A stretch of 64,000 nucleotides of DNA from Erigeron canadensis (Eukaryota; Streptophyta; Magnoliopsida; Asterales; Asteraceae). The stretch covers positions 38,325,516 through 38,389,515 of the forward strand of contig NC_057766.1 of assembly GCF_010389155.1 (NCBI RefSeq), read 5' to 3'. This document shows, piece after piece, positions 59,871-64,000 of this stretch. Every line of letters starts with the position of its first letter. Within the stretch, counting starts at the first letter, position 1. Made by a program: the position numbers and the translations under genes. The notes under the pieces were generated by a model. The model was not told where the DNA came from and did not search any database. It saw only the letters and a program-made list of their open reading frames with translations.

Positions 59871-62800
59871 TCATGGCACCTCAGTATCACCATTTAATGT
59901 TTCCTTTTTGTTCCAAAAGCTTACGATAAAAGAGTCCATGATGATCTAAACCAAAATGTTTACTTTTTACTGGCTCATTATAAAAGAACTTGGCAACTTA
60001 AAGCTTTTACAAAAGTACATATGTGCTAAACCTGGATTAAATGTCCTGCAACACATGGAAGGATCAGTAAACCTGATTCACCAAACGTGCTACCAAGTTG
60101 ATCCACCACTGCAACTAGCACCGGCAAAGCTTTCTACAAAATCACAGTATATATGACCTCTGAATACGCCATTTTCAATCCTTTCCAAATTTCTAAAGAA
60201 GATAAAAGTACATGACACTGTTTACTAAGAATAACAGGAACATAGTCAATAATTTACCTGACTTGCAACTAGTAGGAGGGCAGTAGAATTTTCTTTCTTT
60301 GCGAATATTGATTTGCTACCACCAGATACAGCACAAAGACACTGTATTGATACGGCATTGAAACCCAATAATATGAGGTGAAAACATCTGCAGTTTATAA
60401 TGTTCTTATTAGTTGACAATAACTTGACATTACATTGTTAGATCTATCAATAGTCGGCCAGTCAGGATGTGTAAATAAACAAATATACGCTTAAATGTTT
60501 TCAACTTTTCATGTAAAGATTCTAAAAATGGATCAAAACATGTGCTTGACATGAAATGAGAGAGAGAAAAAAAATAAATAAATAAAATATTTGCATGGGA
60601 TTCATAGAAACATACATTCCCATCATGAGAACTATAAGAAAAGTTGTAGGCTTGATCATTAGAAGCAGAGACCTTGATCTGCTCACTTGTATCCACGGAA
60701 CCTGAAAAAAGATAAATTTGATTTTTGAAACACATGATTGTAACTAAATTCACCACATAGCAACAATGTGATAAGAAAAAGAAAGCCAAAGGGATCAGCG
60801 TAGTTTAGACTTACCCAACTGAGTAATACTACACTCAGAACCGACAAGAGCTTACGATTATTATCTGCAAAATCTGCCAGGCCTGTAATACATATGAATT
60901 AGGAGATTTAAGAAGGCATTCATTACTGATAAGGAACTTTTGATATTGGTTAGCTCAGTTACAGACAATGAATTTGAATGCATACAAGAAGAATTATCCA
61001 TATTACGACTTTCACATTTTATTAAGCTACAAAGATCAGTCAAATGCTGACACTAAATATAGATGAAAAATTTACAAATTATGGAACTGCAATAAATAGG
61101 CATAACTACCCACTCCAAATAAGAAGTTTAGTACTTGTTTGGGAAAACAATACAAATATCCACCTACTAGATTTTACTATTTTAGAGATGGATGGGACGT
61201 TGCGGTTTCAAATCGTTGATTAAAATACCCGTAAAAATTTAAATGATGAAGGAAAAATAGAAGCACCTTTAAAGGATTCCCGAAAAGCCTGTCAAACGAA
61301 AGCAACAATTACTTTTTAAATCTGCAAACTTGTGAAACACCATGTAACAGATGTAAATCCCCACTCTATTATGTATAGACTAAAGCACATTATCTGCAGA
61401 TTCTAAAAACGGTATCGTATTCTACAGAATAAGGTGTGATATTTGATGGGGCTTGACAAGGTTCAAACAAAAGGTGTTACCTTCCCCAAAATTAAAGGTA
61501 TCAAAAGAGTAAAAATTAGCCTTCTGAACAATTTCTCAGCCGGAACAGATGCTCCCAGTCCGGAAGCTATCAGCTTTGATATAGAAAAAGGCACCTAAAA
61601 AATTGTGGTTACCATTTATGTTGTCCCATTTACAAATATATGCAAGTGTAAACAGAAACAATTTATATGAATACATGAAACCCAAGATATAGTTCTCCTT
61701 TATATTCAAGAGGATTAATAGTGCCACAACTTTGGAACTTACAATCAAGATTGCCAATGAACTAGCTGTTACAGTCATTGCAAGAGCCAGTGCAGAATTT
61801 CCTCCAGCAAGCTGCATTAAGCAAAATATTGCTCGGTTCATTATAAACTTATATCGATTTCTCAATGATACAGAACAAAGTAGAAATTGGTTTGATTTTA
61901 CTATAGCAAATGACAAACCCGGGTTAAAGAAACTCCACTTGATAATGTCGTAGGCATACAGCTAAAAAGTGCTAGACCTTTACCAATATAAATTACAGAT
62001 AAGCATAGTGTTAATACTAGAAATAAAGTTGTATCATTGCGTCTAAATGGCACACCTGTAATAAACTCTTGAGGTTGAAGGTGAAGCTGCAAGATGAATC
62101 TGGAAAGATTGGGGGTAAACAATAAAATTGAGGCCTGCATTATGTAATAGTATCAAACTTTCTTTACCATTCATATTCATATCCGTAAATAATACTAAGA
62201 TTACTTCAAAAATAATAAGAATCACAATGAGACTTCAAAAAATTTGAGTTCATACTAGCCCAAAGAGTCCAACAGGCCATGCTTCAGCAGCGGCACCAAT
62301 ATCTTCACTACTAAGTGTCAATCCTACATCATGGAAAAACAAAAAATAAATAAAAAATAAGGCGATTAATATTTAAGTTTAGTATTAGCTAATGCTGAAA
62401 TAGCTTCTTGCCTGATATGATGAATATCCCAAAAGTGCTAACTTTAGATAACTGATATCTATGAGCAAGACATCCAGGACCAGGATTTATGAGGCCCAGC
62501 ACTACTCCTCCAATAAGAGCTACACAATTATCAAACATTTTTGTAACTTTTGAATAATGCAAATTTCAGTTCATTCAAACAATAAATGTATTGCATTACC
62601 TAATGGAAGAATATTGCTAGAAGAAAAACTCAATACAGTTTCTGCCAAGACCGAAAAGGTCCTGAAACTGGACTTTCGAGAAGGTTGATCTGCATTTCCC
62701 TGAATTTGAAACCAAAAGAATGATAAATTACAGTTAAATGTGAAAACAAAACAAAATACTGTTGCAATGAAAATATATCAAGGACCTGATTGTGGTTTTT

Positions 62801-62938
62801 GATGATGGCGATTGAACGCCGCTTCCGAGATATCAACGAGCTACCGAAAGCGCGATTGTGAGGTTTTGAGTTGGGGGTCCTGAGAGGAGGAAAGGTTTGG
62901 GTGACCGGAGAAAGGAGGTTAGTTAAGGTTCCCGCCAT
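59871..62938 (-). CDS. BASS4: Plastid sodium/metabolite cotransporter, BASS4-like
   Basis: Fourteen coding exons on the minus strand: 62938-62786, 62699-62600, 62519-62412, 62323-62256, 62134-62056, 61977-61919, 61811-61743, 61594-61481, 61288-61267, 60882-60815, 60701-60616, 60387-60258, 60133-60032, 59945-59871, giving 410 residues. The first 50 residues are Ser/Arg/Pro-rich and poor in acidic residues, as expected of a chloroplast transit peptide. The rest is polytopic and matches the bile-acid:sodium symporter fold: GLTLSSEDIGAAAEAW, MPTTLSSGVSLTRLAGGNSALAL split by an intron, LLVASQKALPVLVAVVDQLG, and the C-terminal IQIIMDSFIVSFW. Members sit in the plastid envelope. The BASS4 substrate is not established to my knowledge. 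Intron 3 has a GC donor (GCAAGA at 62411). Confidence 0.92.
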
Positions 62939-63574
62939 GTGGTTTCAGGGGAAAGCAGGCTAACAGCCTCACATTCCACTCTTGGTGGAATTGGCTGTTA
63001 TTCAGTTTGATTTCCATTTTTAACCCCCTAATTAGACCGTTTTTGACAATTTGGCCATACATTATTACTCTTAAGGCTACAGTACGTGGCAATCGTATCA
63101 AGATACACATTAATTAAATATACGTAAACATAGAAGTAGAAGTGTTACAATATTTCGAAATTAATATTTGAATTTACTATATTCAGTTTTCCTGTTCGTA
63201 GTTTGTAACGAGTTGGAGGGGTCAACCTAAACCCGACCCATATTTAGTCATGTAGACCAATTAATAACCCAAACCCACTTTGTGACAATCCAAAGACATT
63301 TATTTATGTCGCGTCACATGTCAAAAGTGACGCGACATATTACTACATATGAAATTATCATATTACTACATATGAGATTATCATATTACTTGTTCTAGAG
63401 TTGACCTCAAAAGGCAACTTTAGTTATTCAAGCTTGACTAATTTATGATCCATTCATTTTAATGTTATTTTTTAATCGATAGTTTTTGAGTCATTTTGAC
63501 TTAGCCCTATCTCCAAATTCTCATACAGTTAATATCCTCGTTATAATTTGAAAGGAAACTTACGGTCTTACATA
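62939..63574. other. Promoter region of the BASS4-like gene and AT-rich DNA
   Basis: Upstream of the minus-strand start codon. A block TATTACTACATATGARATTATCA is repeated in tandem near 63340-63390, next to an inverted pair of GTCGCGTCAC / GTGACGCGAC at 63309-63338 that could form a hairpin. No gene recognised. Confidence 0.5.
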
Positions 63575-63886
63575 TCTATACTACTTATTAAAAAAAATAC
63601 CCCCTATGTTGAAAGTTACATGGGGGAAATGTCTAAAATGCCCTTCCATGTAATATTTTCATCTACCACCCTTAAAATATGTAATATTTTTACTTAGCAC
63701 TAAAATATTTTTACTTACACTACCCCTTAACATTAATGATTAAGTTATACTATCAATCATTTATTTTTTAAAATATCCCCATTAATAATCTACATCAATC
63801 AACGTCCCATCTACCACAAATAGTCGCATCTACCACCACATCGTCGTCGCCACGACTACGGCCGCATTGTGCGGGTAACGTGTTAG
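63575..63886 (+). mobile_element. Non-autonomous Helitron, second copy
   Basis: Starts TCTATACTACTTATTAAAAA after an A. It follows the element at 42713-43035 along its whole length (CCCTATGTTGAAAGTTACATG, GTCTAAAATGCCCTTCCATG, ACTACCCCTTAACATTAATG). It ends GCCGCATTGTGCGGGTAACG then TGTTAG, so the CTAG end has become TTAG and one hairpin base has changed. Confidence 0.8.
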
Positions 63887-64000
63887 CAAGCCATAATGAG
63901 ACTTGTTAGTATCTCATAAGAATATTCAACTATTTTTGTATTGACAAAATCCAATAAAACATTTATAATTCGCTCTGATAGGGTATCAATATTGTATTGA

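Noticed and set aside
1..64000. CRISPR arrays, operons, phage genes, replication origins and ribosomal or transfer RNA genes
   Set aside because: The window is eukaryotic nuclear DNA. No regularly spaced repeats, and no convincing tRNA or rRNA gene, were found on reading. Only SINE-borne tRNA-like heads are present.

Overview
This window looks like nuclear DNA of a eudicot plant. Protein genes are split by many GT-AG introns (up to 18 coding exons), there are no operons, intergenic DNA is AT-rich, and about a quarter of the window is transposon-derived. The style of the genes and repeats (MULEs carrying Ulp1-like genes, small Helitrons ending in a GCGC-rich hairpin) resembles asterids, perhaps Asteraceae, but the species cannot be fixed from the sequence alone. 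All exon models below were built by hand: reading frame and splice phase were carried across every intron, and each completed gene model sums to a whole number of codons.

Layout. 0-3.1 kb: the 3' end of a tocopherol-methyltransferase-type gene (+), then a convergent mitochondrial inner membrane protease subunit 2 gene (-). 4.9-7.9 kb: a Sfp-type 4'-phosphopantetheinyl transferase (+) with a SINE in intron 4. 9.0-15.6 kb: a 1200-residue plant-specific protein (-, 15 coding exons). 16.2-31 kb: a block of nested repeats. It holds a foldback element, a solo LTR of about 2.5 kb, a Helitron-like remnant and a 9.1-kb Mutator-like element (MULE) with two convergent genes: an Ulp1-like protease gene with a long open frame (+) and a FAR1/MURA-like transposase that is now broken (-). 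32.4-36.7 kb: aminoalcohol phosphotransferase (+, 18 coding exons including a 10-nt microexon). 38.8-39.5 kb: an intronless germin-like protein (+). 40.3-42.5 kb: a TRICHOME BIREFRINGENCE-LIKE acetyltransferase (-). 42.7-44.4 kb: two small Helitrons. 44.7-52.6 kb: a PELP1/RIX1-type ribosome biogenesis gene (+) with a copia remnant and a SINE in introns. 53.5-55.0 kb: tandem repeats, an exon-like fragment and a Helitron. 55.8-59.2 kb: mevalonate diphosphate decarboxylase (+). 59.9-62.9 kb: a BASS4-type plastid transporter (-), convergent with the previous gene. 63.6-63.9 kb: another small Helitron.

The host genes are unrelated housekeeping or cell-wall functions that simply neighbour each other: tocopherol and isoprenoid synthesis, mitochondrial protein maturation, carrier-protein activation, membrane phospholipid synthesis, wall acetylation, ribosome assembly and plastid transport. 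They do not form a pathway cluster. The most unusual items are three. The MULE-borne Ulp1-like gene keeps a 911-codon open frame but has Asp where the catalytic Cys is expected, while its partner transposase carries several disabling changes. A set of foldback and Helitron elements shares internal sequence. Three separate housekeeping genes each contain a GC-AG intron.
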